From contig JAKOGP010000007.1 of NCBI GenBank assembly GCA_022239325.1, positions 17,228 through 81,227 on the forward strand: DNA of 64,000 nt, in the 5' to 3' direction. Below the pieces are notes generated by a model that saw nothing but the letters and a program-made list of their open reading frames with translations, did not search any database and was not told the origin of the DNA. The position numbers and the translations under genes were made by a program. Shown in pieces: positions 18,454 through 27,386 of the stretch. The DNA comes from Flavobacteriaceae bacterium LSUCC0859 (GTDB lineage Bacteria; Bacteroidota; Bacteroidia; Flavobacteriales; Flavobacteriaceae). The first letter of the stretch is position 1. Each line of letters begins with the position of its first letter.

Positions 18454-18690
18454 CTACTTAGTTAATCCGTTTATTCCAGCCTCTTTTAGAACGGCAGAAA
18501 TTCCTTTTTTATTAATGCTCTTAAGCGCTCTGGTAGACACCTTTAAAGTGATCCACTTATCCTCTTCAGGAATGTAGAAACGCTTTTTTGAAAGGTTTAC
18601 CTCAAACTTTCTTTTGGTTTTGTTGATAGAGAAGGAAACATTATTCCCAACCATCGCCTTTTTTCCAGTAATTTCGCAAACTTTAGACAT
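18454..18690 (-). CDS. rpmB: 50S ribosomal protein L28
   Basis: A 78-residue L28: MSKVCEITGKKAMVGNNVSFSINKTKR start, the KRRF-type basic core and STRALKSINKKG end. First gene of rpmB-rpmG-DUF4295. A strong promoter match lies 34 bases upstream (18724-18755). Confidence 0.95.
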   Translation of the reverse strand: MSKVCEITGKKAMVGNNVSFSINKTKRKFEVNLSKKRFYIPEEDKWITLKVSTRALKSINKKGISAVLKEAGINGLTK

Positions 18691-18723
18691 CTCGCTTCTT
18701 TAAGAGTTATTTTAAACAGGATG

Positions 18724-18755
18724 CAAATTTATATCTTTTTTACGTCTCCTACAAA
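18724..18755 (-). promoter_or_regulatory. Promoter of rpmB-rpmG operon
   Basis: On the minus strand TTTG (18752-18755), a 20-base spacer and TAAATTTG (18724-18731) match both parts of the Bacteroidota sigma-ABfr consensus. Transcription should begin near 18717, giving a leader of about 27 bases before rpmB. Confidence 0.75.
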
Positions 18756-18763
18756 ATTCTTTT

Positions 18764-20011
18764 TTAGAATTTTATAATTTCTTTTTGAAGTAGCTCAAAA
18801 GCCTTATTCACAGTCTTCTGAACAATACGCTCTCTGTGATTTCCCATAGAAAAAGTATGGGTAAAAACCTGCTTGGGAGTGGCTATCCCTATACAAACTG
18901 TTCCTACTGGGACTTCAGAGTCTCCCTTTGTAGGTCCTGCGTTTCCTGTGGTTGCTATAGCAAAATCTGAATTCATAGACTTTTGTACCCCCAAGGCCAT
19001 AGCGGCTACTACCGGTTCACTTACCACGGAATGCTGTTCTATAAGCTCCTTGGAAACTCCTAATTGGGTGGTTTTTTGAGCCGTTTCATAAGCTATAATC
19101 CCTCCCTTAAAATAAGCAGAGGCTCCTGGCATGGCGGTAAGTGCTGTGGCTAAACCTCCACCAGTACAACTCTCCGCTACGGACAGACTCATCCCTTTTT
19201 CTGTGAGTGTTTTGGCCACAACCGCTTCTATGAGATCGTCTGTTTCTATCCCATAGACAATGTCTCCCAAGATGGGTAGCAATTGAGTCACCAATGCAGA
19301 CACCTCTTTTTCTAAGCGGTCCTTGTCTTGGCCCTTAGCAGAGAGTCTAAGGCGCACCTTTCCTAAGCTAGGCAAATAGGCCAGCTTAATATGGGATGGT
19401 AAGGCGTCTTCAAAGGAAGCAATGTCTGCTGCAATAGCAGACTCGCCCACTCCATAGGTCTGAATGGTTTTATGAATTATATAAGGTCTTTTAAATTCCT
19501 GAACTATTTTAGGAAGGACCACATCTGTCAGGATGGCCTTCATCTCAAAGGGAACACCAGGCATAGAGACAAATACCGTTTTGCCCTTTTGCAACCACAT
19601 TCCTGGTGCGGTGCCATAGGCATTGTGCATTGCCAATGCTTTAGAGGGCAATAAAGCTTGGGTGAGGTTACTCTCATTCATCTTGGTGGAGATGTATTTT
19701 TTAAAGAGCATCTTAATATGAGCTAAAACCACCTCATTTTCTACCAAATGGTCTTCAAAATATTCGCAAAGGGCTTTTTTAGTAAGATCGTCTTTAGTGG
19801 GTCCCAAGCCGCCAGTGAGAAGCACTAGCTCTACCTGGTCCTGAGCTTTGTTCAAAAAATGGAGAATGTCTTCTATGGTGTCTGGTATGGAGTGCATGGA
19901 GGTAACACTCACGCCAATCTTATTGAGCTCCTGTGCTATAAAGGTAGCGTTAGTGTCTACAATTTGTCCAATTAGAATTTCATCTCCAATGGTAATTATT
20001 TGGGCGTTCAT
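18764..20011 (-). CDS. cinA: CinA family protein (MoCF domain plus NMN deamidase domain)
   Basis: A 415-residue two-domain CinA. Residues about 1-170 are the molybdopterin-binding-like (MoCF) domain with GDEILIGQIVDTN and LLTGGLGPTKDD; about 255-415 is the CinA C-terminal domain with AESCTGGGLATALT and GNAGPTKG, the nicotinamide mononucleotide amidohydrolase part used in pyridine nucleotide salvage. In some bacteria it is linked to competence or DNA damage. Its start codon shares one base with the stop of the Hpt gene (TAATG), indicating translational coupling. Confidence 0.92.
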   Translation of the reverse strand: MNAQIITIGDEILIGQIVDTNATFIAQELNKIGVSVTSMHSIPDTIEDILHFLNKAQDQVELVLLTGGLGPTKDDLTKKALCEYFEDHLVENEVVLAHIKMLFKKYISTKMNESNLTQALLPSKALAMHNAYGTAPGMWLQKGKTVFVSMPGVPFEMKAILTDVVLPKIVQEFKRPYIIHKTIQTYGVGESAIAADIASFEDALPSHIKLAYLPSLGKVRLRLSAKGQDKDRLEKEVSALVTQLLPILGDIVYGIETDDLIEAVVAKTLTEKGMSLSVAESCTGGGLATALTAMPGASAYFKGGIIAYETAQKTTQLGVSKELIEQHSVVSEPVVAAMALGVQKSMNSDFAIATTGNAGPTKGDSEVPVGTVCIGIATPKQVFTHTFSMGNHRERIVQKTVNKAFELLQKEIIKF

Positions 20012-20349
20012 TATAATTTATAGGCTAACTTAAGTTCTAAAACCACCTCTTTAACGGAGGCTTCCAAATGCTCTAAAAGAGATTGTAAGACTTCTAGAGG
20101 CATGGGATTTTTTTTATTTTTCTCAATCTTTATACAACTGTCTGTGGCCTCGGACATTCCCAAAAGCATAAGATTGGGCTTAATTTTATGCGCCAGCTTA
20201 GACAATTCTTCAAAGTCTTTGTATCCGAAACACTGTATCATTTTTTTTACGTCTTCAGTTACCTCTACTACAAAGACCTGCAACACCTTGACAATGAAAT
20301 CTTGATCGCCCTCTGCAACCGCTTCTAATTTTGAAAGTTCGTAAGACAT
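20011..20349 (-). CDS. Stand-alone Hpt (histidine phosphotransfer) domain protein
   Basis: A 112-residue four-helix Hpt protein with the phosphorylatable histidine in LAHKIKPNLMLLGM (His54). Hpt proteins relay phosphate between hybrid histidine kinases and response regulators. No kinase or receiver gene is nearby, so the partner is unknown. It is coupled to cinA by a one-base overlap, which is curious because CinA has no known tie to phosphorelays. Confidence 0.85.
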   Translation of the reverse strand: MSYELSKLEAVAEGDQDFIVKVLQVFVVEVTEDVKKMIQCFGYKDFEELSKLAHKIKPNLMLLGMSEATDSCIKIEKNKKNPMPLEVLQSLLEHLEASVKEVVLELKLAYKL

Positions 20350-20373
20350 AAACAGCCGTTTTGGTTCCTATAC

Positions 20374-20985
20374 TTATTTAACGCCAATTTTGAACATGGA
20401 TTGCCCCATGAAATGACCTTCTAATACATCTCCCGCTTTTACTGGTCCCACTCCAGAAGGAGTTCCCGTAAAAATTATGTCTCCCTTTTTAAGGGTAAAA
20501 AAACGAGACACATAAGAGACAAGCTCGTCTATGTTCCATAGCATTTGAGAAGTACTTGCCTGCTGCACTACACTGCCATTTTTAGACAAACTAAAGTGTA
20601 CATCGTTCACATTTTCAAGAGATGCTACAGACACCCAACTTCCAATAACTGCAGCACCGTCAAAACCTTTGCATTTTTCCCAGGGAAGTCCCTTAGCCTT
20701 TAGCTCCTCTTGTAAATCCCTGGCTGTAAAGTCTATTCCCAATCCCAACTGATCGTAATACAAGGAAGAAAATTCAGGAGATATATGCTTTCCCACCTTC
20801 TTAATCTTAACCAATACCTCCACCTCATAATGAATATCTGCCGAGAAATCTGGAATATAAAAATCCTGTTCATTAGGAAGCACAGCAGAATCTGGCTTAA
20901 TAAAAACAACAGGGTCTTTAGGACGCTCGTTGGAAAGCTCTTTAATATGATCTACATAGTTTCTACCAATACATATAATTTTCAT
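20374..20985 (-). CDS. Fumarylacetoacetate hydrolase family protein (FAHD1-like)
   Basis: A 203-residue FAH-fold enzyme. The metal ligands Glu54 and Glu56 lie in HYEVEVLVKI, with a further Asp in GIDFTARDLQ (Asp85), then the FDGAAVIGSW and FTGTPSGVGPVKAGD signatures. The short form resembles FAHD1-type acylpyruvases or oxaloacetate decarboxylases, not true fumarylacetoacetase. The gene starts nine bases after the exonuclease stop and is followed by the Hpt-cinA unit. The physiological substrate is not determinable from sequence. Confidence 0.88.
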   Translation of the reverse strand: MKIICIGRNYVDHIKELSNERPKDPVVFIKPDSAVLPNEQDFYIPDFSADIHYEVEVLVKIKKVGKHISPEFSSLYYDQLGLGIDFTARDLQEELKAKGLPWEKCKGFDGAAVIGSWVSVASLENVNDVHFSLSKNGSVVQQASTSQMLWNIDELVSYVSRFFTLKKGDIIFTGTPSGVGPVKAGDVLEGHFMGQSMFKIGVK

Positions 20986-20994
20986 GAGCGAGAA

Positions 20995-21777
20995 TTAAAT
21001 AGCGTTATTAAATCCAGATACTCTAATTTGAGTGAGTACCTTTTTAGTGTATAGAGGAAAGTCTGCTTGCATAATCCAACTGTAATAACCAGGTTCATCC
21101 TCTAGAACTTGGGCTACCTTTTTAAATTTATGCTTTCCGAAAGAGAATATAGCTTCTCCATTTTTGTCTTCTATAATAAAACCAGCGAAATCTAATGATT
21201 TTTTTCGGGTAGAAAATTCGGACAAGGCAGAAATATTATTTTCAAGCTCTGGATATTTTTCAATTTGAGCTAAAAGCACCTCATAGGTAGCAAGGGTGTC
21301 TGCAGCCGCTGCATGGGCGTTTACCAGCTCTTTGTCGCAATAGAATTTGTAGGCTGCAGAAAGGGTTCGTTTTTCCATTTTATGAAAGATAGTTTGAACA
21401 TCTACAGACCTTCTATTTTTCATGTCAAAATCTATGCCTGCTCTAAGCATTTCCTCTGCCAAGAGAGGGATGTCAAATCTGTCAGAATTAAAACCTCCCA
21501 AATCCGAGTCTTTTATGAGTGCGTAAATTTCCGGGGCCAGCTGCTTAAAAGTTGGCTCATTGGCTACTTTCTCATCTGTAATACCGTGAACCGCTATGAC
21601 CTCCTTGGGAATCTTCATTTCAGGGTTCACCAACCAAGTCTTAGATTCTTTATTCCCATTAGGAAATATTTTCAATATAGCTATTTCTACAATCCGGTCT
21701 TTAGCCACATGTACGCCTGTGGTTTCTAAATCAAAAAAACAGATGGGTCTTTGCAATGCCAATAGTGTGTTTTCCAT
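20995..21777 (-). CDS. 3-prime to 5-prime exonuclease, DnaQ/DEDDh family
   Basis: A 260-residue exonuclease. Exo I is FFDLETTG (Asp16, Glu18), Exo II GFNSDRFDIPLL, and Exo III HAAAADTLAT with catalytic His and Asp, so all DEDDh residues are present. The roughly 80 extra C-terminal residues include a FGKHKFKKVAQV-YYSWIM element also seen in other Bacteroidota exonucleases. The ATG at 21777 is preferred to an upstream TTG at 21783. A -7 box (TATATTTG, 21781-21788) ends only three bases before that ATG, so the mRNA may be leaderless. It may proofread or trim DNA or RNA; the polymerase III epsilon role is not assured. Confidence 0.85.
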   Translation of the reverse strand: MENTLLALQRPICFFDLETTGVHVAKDRIVEIAILKIFPNGNKESKTWLVNPEMKIPKEVIAVHGITDEKVANEPTFKQLAPEIYALIKDSDLGGFNSDRFDIPLLAEEMLRAGIDFDMKNRRSVDVQTIFHKMEKRTLSAAYKFYCDKELVNAHAAAADTLATYEVLLAQIEKYPELENNISALSEFSTRKKSLDFAGFIIEDKNGEAIFSFGKHKFKKVAQVLEDEPGYYSWIMQADFPLYTKKVLTQIRVSGFNNAI

Positions 21778-21780
21778 ACT

Positions 21781-21788
21781 CAAATATA
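21781..21788 (-). promoter_or_regulatory. Candidate -7 box directly before exonuclease ATG
   Basis: TATATTTG on the minus strand matches TAnnTTTG. It ends three bases before the ATG at 21777, which would place the transcription start at or next to the start codon. No TTTG is seen at the expected upstream spacing, so confidence is moderate. Confidence 0.4.
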
Positions 21789-21831
21789 CGAGAAACAGAA
21801 CAGCTATTGCACACAGCTTGGGTTAAAAGAA

Positions 21832-22620
21832 TTATTTGGACTGCGCAAACAACCACGGAAATAAGGCGGCCTCGCTAAAAGCATTGTCCCAACTATTGTG
21901 GCCCACCCCTTGGTATAAGGAAAAGCGAACTTTGGCACCTACGTGCTCTAAGCCTTTGACCATTTCAGAGGAAAATTCATAAGGTACTACCGGATCTGCG
22001 GCTCCGTGAAACACCCACCAAGCAGTTTTCTTAAAACGTCTCATCCTTTTGGTTGCCGCACCCCCACATATAGGAAAGGCAGCCGCAAACATTCTGGGAT
22101 TTCTCTTCACCAGCTCAAAAGTACCCATGCCCCCCATAGACAAACCTCCCACATAGTAACGATCCGGGTCCAAGCGAAAACTAACAGATAGGGTCTCTAT
22201 TAAACCTTCTAACAAATTCATAGCAGTGGTTGGCTTCCCTCTTTTGTAAAAACTAAACTGCACTCCACCAGCTTTTGTAGCTTCTTTTTTCACATTGCTC
22301 CAGTAGTCTTCTTTGGCACATTGAGGAAAAACAACTATGGCAGGATATTTTGCACGAAAAGAAGCAGCGGTAAACAAAGAAGACCCATGAACCAATTGTA
22401 ACTCATTGTCATCCCCTCGCTCGCCAGCTCCGTGTAAAAATAAAACCAGCGGATATTTTTTTTCTGGGTCGTAGTTTTCAGGCAACAGAATGGCGTAGGG
22501 CAAACTCCCCTTATCACTTAAAAATATCTTTTTTTCAAAGCTCGGTGTATTGGGCTGTGATTGCGCCTGAACCAAAAATCCCACCAAGAGCAAGAGGCCT
22601 AAAAAAAAGTTTTTTATCAT
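21832..22620 (-). CDS. Secreted alpha/beta hydrolase (PHB-depolymerase/esterase type)
   Basis: A 262-residue exported esterase: signal peptide to about residue 20 (LVQAQ), then the fold with oxyanion region LFLHGAGERG (61-69) and nucleophile G-L-S-M-G-G (Ser161). Asp209 (GAADPVVP) and His241 (GVGHNSWDNAF) complete the triad. Members near this group are feruloyl/acetyl xylan esterases or carboxylesterases that act on polysaccharide side chains; the substrate is not known here. It is 9 bases after the E2 gene but has no functional link to it that can be seen. Confidence 0.82.
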   Translation of the reverse strand: MIKNFFLGLLLLVGFLVQAQSQPNTPSFEKKIFLSDKGSLPYAILLPENYDPEKKYPLVLFLHGAGERGDDNELQLVHGSSLFTAASFRAKYPAIVVFPQCAKEDYWSNVKKEATKAGGVQFSFYKRGKPTTAMNLLEGLIETLSVSFRLDPDRYYVGGLSMGGMGTFELVKRNPRMFAAAFPICGGAATKRMRRFKKTAWWVFHGAADPVVPYEFSSEMVKGLEHVGAKVRFSLYQGVGHNSWDNAFSEAALFPWLFAQSK

Positions 22621-22629
22621 GTCTAAACG

Positions 22630-23982
22630 TTATAGGGTTCTATTGGGATCCCAGCCCTCCAAATAGTCTGCAATGGTCTTGATAAACATCCCCCCCAAAG
22701 CGCCGTTTACCACCCTGTGGTCATAGGAATGGGATAAGAACATCTTAGAGCGAATGCCAATAAAATCTCCCTCTGAAGTTTCTATCACCGATGGCATTTT
22801 GCGTATAGCACCCAATGCCAATATTCCAACCTGAGGCTGGTTGATAATTGGCGTACCAAAAACACTACCAAAACTACCCACATTAGTCACCGTATATGTA
22901 CCGCCCTGAATCTCATCTGGTTTCAAGGCATTGTTCCTTGCTCTGGTAGCCAAATCATTAACTACCTTAGCCATACCCGTTAAATTAAGCTGGTCTGCAT
23001 TTTTAATCACCGGAACAATTAAATGACCGTCTGGTAAGGCCGCAGCCATACCTATATTAATATTTTTATGCGGAATAATTTGAGTTCCATCTACAGAAAT
23101 ATTCATCATGGGGTACTGCTTCAAAGCCATGGCAACTGCCTCCATAAAGATAGGTGTAAAAGTAAATTTCTCTCCCTCTCTAGCCTCAAAACCAGATTTT
23201 ACCTTATTTCTCCAAGCCACTAGTTTAGTGACATCTACTTCTATAAAACTCTGTACATGAGCTGCTGTTTGAACACTCTCCACCATATGCTTGGCAATGA
23301 GTTTGCCCATTCTACTCATTTCTATAGGACTGGCACTTTGTGAGCCAGAATGATCGATTGGAGCGGCCTTTGATGGGGCAAGAACAGTAGTAGCTTCTGT
23401 ATTTTTAAATTGGCTTTTTTCTTCTGCCGCTGGCCGATGCAAAGAGGGTACTTCCCCATTTTTTCTATTTGTTACATAAGTTAAAATATCTTTCTTAGTA
23501 ACCCTACCTTCACTTCCCGTTCCAGGCACCATAGCTAATTCTTGAGCACTCAGACCCTCCTCTTTGGCAATGTTTTTTACCAAAGGGGAATAGAAACGTT
23601 GGTCTTCACTAGCAGCAAGCTCAGAGGATTTATCAGCAGTTTGCTGCTCTGTTACTGCGGTCTGCTGAGAAATTTCTTGGTTGGGTTCCGGCACAAAAGG
23701 AACTTCTTCTGCTATCATATCAGAGGCAGGTAGTTCTCCCTCTGCCACCTCAATCACTGCAATGACATCTCCCACCTGAACCAGCTCATTTACTTGGTAC
23801 TTTTTCTCTAAAAGCACACCACTCACCTCACTAGGCACCTCTGTGTCTACTTTATCTGTGGCAATTTCTAATACTGCCTCATCTTGTTCAATGACATCTC
23901 CTACCTCCTTTAACCAACTAATCAGGGTGGCTTCTGCCACACTTTCACCCATCTGAGGTAGTCTTAATTCGAATTTTGCCAT
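22630..23982 (-). CDS. Dihydrolipoamide acyltransferase E2 of a 2-oxoacid dehydrogenase complex
   Basis: A 450-residue E2: lipoyl domain at about 1-80 with lipoyl-Lys44 in EIATDKVDTEVPSE, Pro/Glu-rich linker, peripheral subunit-binding domain at about 130-172, then the catalytic acyltransferase domain. The active-site motif reads DHRVVNGALGG: catalytic His422 is kept, while the usual Asp of H-R-x-x-x-D-G is Asn426. This Asn may be a lineage habit. Closest in type to branched-chain or 2-oxoglutarate E2; no E1 or E3 gene is adjacent, so the complex is unassigned. Confidence 0.88.
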   Translation of the reverse strand: MAKFELRLPQMGESVAEATLISWLKEVGDVIEQDEAVLEIATDKVDTEVPSEVSGVLLEKKYQVNELVQVGDVIAVIEVAEGELPASDMIAEEVPFVPEPNQEISQQTAVTEQQTADKSSELAASEDQRFYSPLVKNIAKEEGLSAQELAMVPGTGSEGRVTKKDILTYVTNRKNGEVPSLHRPAAEEKSQFKNTEATTVLAPSKAAPIDHSGSQSASPIEMSRMGKLIAKHMVESVQTAAHVQSFIEVDVTKLVAWRNKVKSGFEAREGEKFTFTPIFMEAVAMALKQYPMMNISVDGTQIIPHKNINIGMAAALPDGHLIVPVIKNADQLNLTGMAKVVNDLATRARNNALKPDEIQGGTYTVTNVGSFGSVFGTPIINQPQVGILALGAIRKMPSVIETSEGDFIGIRSKMFLSHSYDHRVVNGALGGMFIKTIADYLEGWDPNRTL

Positions 23983-24018
23983 ATATATAATTTAAAGCTT
24001 TATTTTGCTATTATTTTG

Positions 24019-24026
24019 CAAAAATA
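24019..24026 (-). promoter_or_regulatory. Candidate -7 box of the E2 gene
   Basis: TATTTTTG on the minus strand fits TAnnTTTG, 37 bases before the E2 start codon. The surrounding sequence is very AT-rich and no clear -33 TTTG is placed correctly, so the match is tentative. Confidence 0.35.
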
Positions 24027-24064
24027 ATACAAAAAAGTCTTATTTGATGATTTTTACTCAATAT

Positions 24065-24682
24065 CTATACCTTTAAAGCATTTTCAAATGGAATACGCTG
24101 CAAAATACTTCTTCCTAGGGTAACCTCGTCTGCATATTCTAATTCATCACCCACAGATATTCCCCTGGCGATAGTAGAGGTTTTAATTCCAAGGGACTCA
24201 ATTTGCTTGAAAATATAAAAATTAGTGGTGTCTCCTTCCATAGAAGCACTCATAGCAAATATGAGTTCCTCTACCCCTCCCTCTTGCAGCCTTTTAACCA
24301 GAGCAGCAATATTAAGATCTCCAGGTCCTACCCCTTCCATGGGAGATATTTTACCTCCCAACACAAAGTACAACCCCCGGTATTGGGAAGTATTCTCAAT
24401 AGCCATAATGTCTCTAATATCTTCTACCACGCACAGCATTCGCTCCTCTCTTTTAGGATTGGCACAAATATCACAAAGCTGGGTATCCGAAATTCCAAAA
24501 CAAGAAGTACAATATTTGATCTCAGTTTTTAGCTTCACCAAAGAAGTCGCTAAATCTGTAGTTCTTATCTCTTCTTGCTTTAGCAAATGCAAGACCAATC
24601 TGAGCGCCGTTCTTTTACCAATACCTGGCAATTGAGACATCTCATTTACTGCATTCTCTAACAATTTAGACGAAAATTCCAT
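24065..24682 (-). CDS. recR: Recombination protein RecR
   Basis: A 205-residue RecR, which works with RecO/RecF to load RecA on gaps. Helix-hairpin-helix [17 protein letters not shown], the four-Cys zinc finger (CTSC...CDIC) and a Toprim domain ([12 protein letters not shown]) are all visible. An in-frame Met five codons upstream (24697) is possible, but [26 protein letters not shown] is the typical RecR start. It is divergent from the symporter gene, with 162 bases between. Confidence 0.93.
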   Translation of the reverse strand: MEFSSKLLENAVNEMSQLPGIGKRTALRLVLHLLKQEEIRTTDLATSLVKLKTEIKYCTSCFGISDTQLCDICANPKREERMLCVVEDIRDIMAIENTSQYRGLYFVLGGKISPMEGVGPGDLNIAALVKRLQEGGVEELIFAMSASMEGDTTNFYIFKQIESLGIKTSTIARGISVGDELEYADEVTLGRSILQRIPFENALKV

Positions 24683-24844
24683 GGCATAAAAATACAATTT
24701 TTAACACACAATAGATAGGCCAGCATGCATTTAGTATCCCGCTTTTTCTCCCCTAGTACAAAGCCTTAGCTCCTCAGATTTTAAAACCCCCACATACCGC
24801 TATTATTTCTAAACAAACTGTCTTATCTTGTGACCTACTAAAAA

Positions 24845-26350
24845 ATGCCTAGCATGACCCCTACAGCCATTATTGTTTTAATCAGTTGCTATTTTTTAAT
24901 TCTAATAGGCATCTCCTACTTCACTTCTAAAAATGACTCTAATGAAGATTTTTTTAAAGCGGGCAGAAACTCCCCTTGGTATGTAGTAGCTTTTGGAATG
25001 ATTGGAGCTTCTCTTTCTGGGGTTACTTTTATCTCTGTACCTGGCTGGGTAGCTAGTACAGGCTTTAGCTATATGCAGGTAGTATTTGGATATTTGGTAG
25101 GCTATGTAATTATTGCCTACGTACTCCTACCCATTTACTACAAAAGCAACATCACTTCTATATATCAATATTTAGAGCAGCGTTTTGGCAGTACTTCTTA
25201 CAAAACTGGCGCTTTTTTCTTTTTTATCTCCAGGGTATTAGGTGCCTCATTTAGGTTGTTTCTGGTGGCTATAGTTTTACAGCAATTTGTATTTGACGCC
25301 TGGGGGGTGCCCTTTGAACTCACCGTGGTTTTATCTATTTTGCTCATATGGGCCTACACCTTTAAGGGTGGTATAAAAACAATCGTTTGGACAGACACCC
25401 TCCAAACCCTTTTTATGTTATTGGCAGTAGGATTTTCTATCTTTTTTATGATGGAAAAGATGGACTGGAGTCTCACAGAATTTTTGAATAGCGAGGCCAT
25501 TGCCCCATACAACAATCTATGGGTGACTGAAGATTTTTTCACTAAAAATCACCTTCTAAAATCATTTTTTGGCGGGCTGTTTATAGCCGTATGTATGACC
25601 GGATTAGACCAAGACATGATGCAAAAAAATCTGAGCTGCAGAAACTTAAAAGAGGCTCAAAAAAATATGATGAGTTTTAGTGTGGTCTTAGTGATTGTGA
25701 ATTTCTTTTTCCTGGTACTTGGTGCGCTTTTATTTGTCTATGCAGACCGTTTTCACATTTCCATCCCCCTGATGGACGGCCAAGCAAAAACAGATCTTTT
25801 ATTTCCTGAAATAGCATTAAACTCTGGACTTCCTATCTGGGTAGGTATTAGCTTTATGCTGGGACTTATAGCAGCGGCCTACAGCAGTGCAGACTCTGCC
25901 TTAACCGCACTGACCACCTCCTTCTGCGTAGATTTTATTGGCATAGAAAAAAAGGCCGCCGCAAGTCAAAAAGCCATTAGAAAAAAAGTGCATATAGCCA
26001 TGAGCTTATTACTCATTGCTGTGATCATTGTTTTCAAATATGTTTTAGATAAGAATATAATAGATGGCTTGCTTACCGTTGCCACCTACACCTATGGACC
26101 ACTACTGGGACTATTTTCATTTGGAATTTTCACCAAATACCAAATAAAAGACGCATACAGCTGGGTAGTAGCAGGGGTAGTACTCCTACTAGTTATTGCA
26201 ATGGCCAACATTCCAGCTAAAGCACTAGGAGGTTATGTAATAGGCTATGAATTGCTCCCACTAAACGGGTTATTAACCTTTGTAGGATTGTACATCATCC
26301 GAGAAAAAAACCAGCTTAAGACCAGCGAATCATCGCGGAGCCCCAGGTAA
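24845..26350 (+). CDS. Sodium:solute symporter (SSS/SLC5 family)
   Basis: A 501-residue membrane transporter with about 13 hydrophobic helices. Family marks include [29 protein letters not shown] (helix 2, sodium site region) and the later [13 protein letters not shown] motif (helix 9), which supplies the second sodium ligand. The solute is not predictable. A start at codon 4 (MTPTAI) is equally good. The last 35 bases overlap the convergent fabH gene, and no terminator lies between them. Confidence 0.88.
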   Translation: MPSMTPTAIIVLISCYFLILIGISYFTSKNDSNEDFFKAGRNSPWYVVAFGMIGASLSGVTFISVPGWVASTGFSYMQVVFGYLVGYVIIAYVLLPIYYKSNITSIYQYLEQRFGSTSYKTGAFFFFISRVLGASFRLFLVAIVLQQFVFDAWGVPFELTVVLSILLIWAYTFKGGIKTIVWTDTLQTLFMLLAVGFSIFFMMEKMDWSLTEFLNSEAIAPYNNLWVTEDFFTKNHLLKSFFGGLFIAVCMTGLDQDMMQKNLSCRNLKEAQKNMMSFSVVLVIVNFFFLVLGALLFVYADRFHISIPLMDGQAKTDLLFPEIALNSGLPIWVGISFMLGLIAAAYSSADSALTALTTSFCVDFIGIEKKAAASQKAIRKKVHIAMSLLLIAVIIVFKYVLDKNIIDGLLTVATYTYGPLLGLFSFGIFTKYQIKDAYSWVVAGVVLLLVIAMANIPAKALGGYVIGYELLPLNGLLTFVGLYIIREKNQLKTSESSRSPR

Positions 26351-27329
26351 AGCCACTACCAAAGGCAGCTAGCACCACAAGATCACCAGACTTCACGCGG
26401 CCTTGCTCATGGGCTTCACTCAAAGCTATGGGAATAGAGGCTGCAGTTGTATTCCCGTAACGCATAATGTTGTTAAACACCTGCTGATCAGAGAGTCCAA
26501 ATTTCTTTTGAATAAACTGTGCAATTCTCAAATTAGCCTGATGCGGCACTAAAAGTGAAATATCTTTCTTGCTTAATCCATTGGCAGCCAGTCCCTCATT
26601 GATAACTTCTGAAAAACGAACCACTGCATTTTTAAATACAAACTGACCATCCATATAAGGGTAGTATGAGGTGTCCTCAGGGTTGTTGTCTTCTAAAATA
26701 TCCGTAACCCACCTACGGCCCATTCCTGGAGCCAATAAAGACAAGGCCTCTGCATGTTCCCCCTCCGAGTGTAAATGAGTAGACAAAATACCCTTAGTGA
26801 GGTCTTCTTCTCTAGACACTACTGCTGCTCCAGCACCGTCTCCAAAAATAACAGAGATATTTCTACCACGAGTAGTCATATCCATACCTTGAGATTGAAG
26901 TTCGGAACCAATGACTAATACGTTTTTATACATGCCAGATTTCACATACTGGTCTGCTACCGAAAGGGCATATACAAATCCAGAACATTGGTTTCTAACA
27001 TCTAGGGCACCTACAGTGTCTATGCCTAGATCTCTTTGAACCAAAACACCTGGTCCTGGAAAATAATATTCTGGACTTAGTGTGGCAAAAACTATAAAAT
27101 CTATTTGCTGCTTATCTATCCCTGCATTTTCAATGGCCATTTTAGCGGCCTTAACCCCCATGGTGGTGGTAGTTTCACCAGAACCTTTAAGCACGTGTCT
27201 TCTCTCCTGTATGCCCGTACGCTCTTGAATCCATGCGTCATTGGTATCTATTATTTCAGAGAGGTGGTCATTAGTAACAATGTTTTCTGGCACATAATGG
27301 CCTAGGCCAACTATTTTGGAATGATACAT
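26316..27329 (-). CDS. fabH: 3-oxoacyl-ACP synthase III
   Basis: A 337-residue KAS III that starts fatty acid synthesis by condensing acyl-CoA with malonyl-ACP. The Cys-His-Asn triad is Cys115 ([11 protein letters not shown]), His263 (VPHQANLRI) and Asn293 ([10 protein letters not shown]). The last part, [21 protein letters not shown], is typical. In Bacteroidota such proteins may initiate branched-chain acids. The 3-prime end overlaps the symporter gene by 35 bases on the opposite strand. No acyl carrier or other fab gene is adjacent, so it may be one of several KAS III paralogues. Confidence 0.9.
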   Translation of the reverse strand: MYHSKIVGLGHYVPENIVTNDHLSEIIDTNDAWIQERTGIQERRHVLKGSGETTTTMGVKAAKMAIENAGIDKQQIDFIVFATLSPEYYFPGPGVLVQRDLGIDTVGALDVRNQCSGFVYALSVADQYVKSGMYKNVLVIGSELQSQGMDMTTRGRNISVIFGDGAGAAVVSREEDLTKGILSTHLHSEGEHAEALSLLAPGMGRRWVTDILEDNNPEDTSYYPYMDGQFVFKNAVVRFSEVINEGLAANGLSKKDISLLVPHQANLRIAQFIQKKFGLSDQQVFNNIMRYGNTTAASIPIALSEAHEQGRVKSGDLVVLAAFGSGFTWGSAMIRWS

Positions 27330-27386
27330 AAGTGTAGATTTTCTATGGAGTCATATGAACAGGCATGCAATATAGTAAGAATTCTC

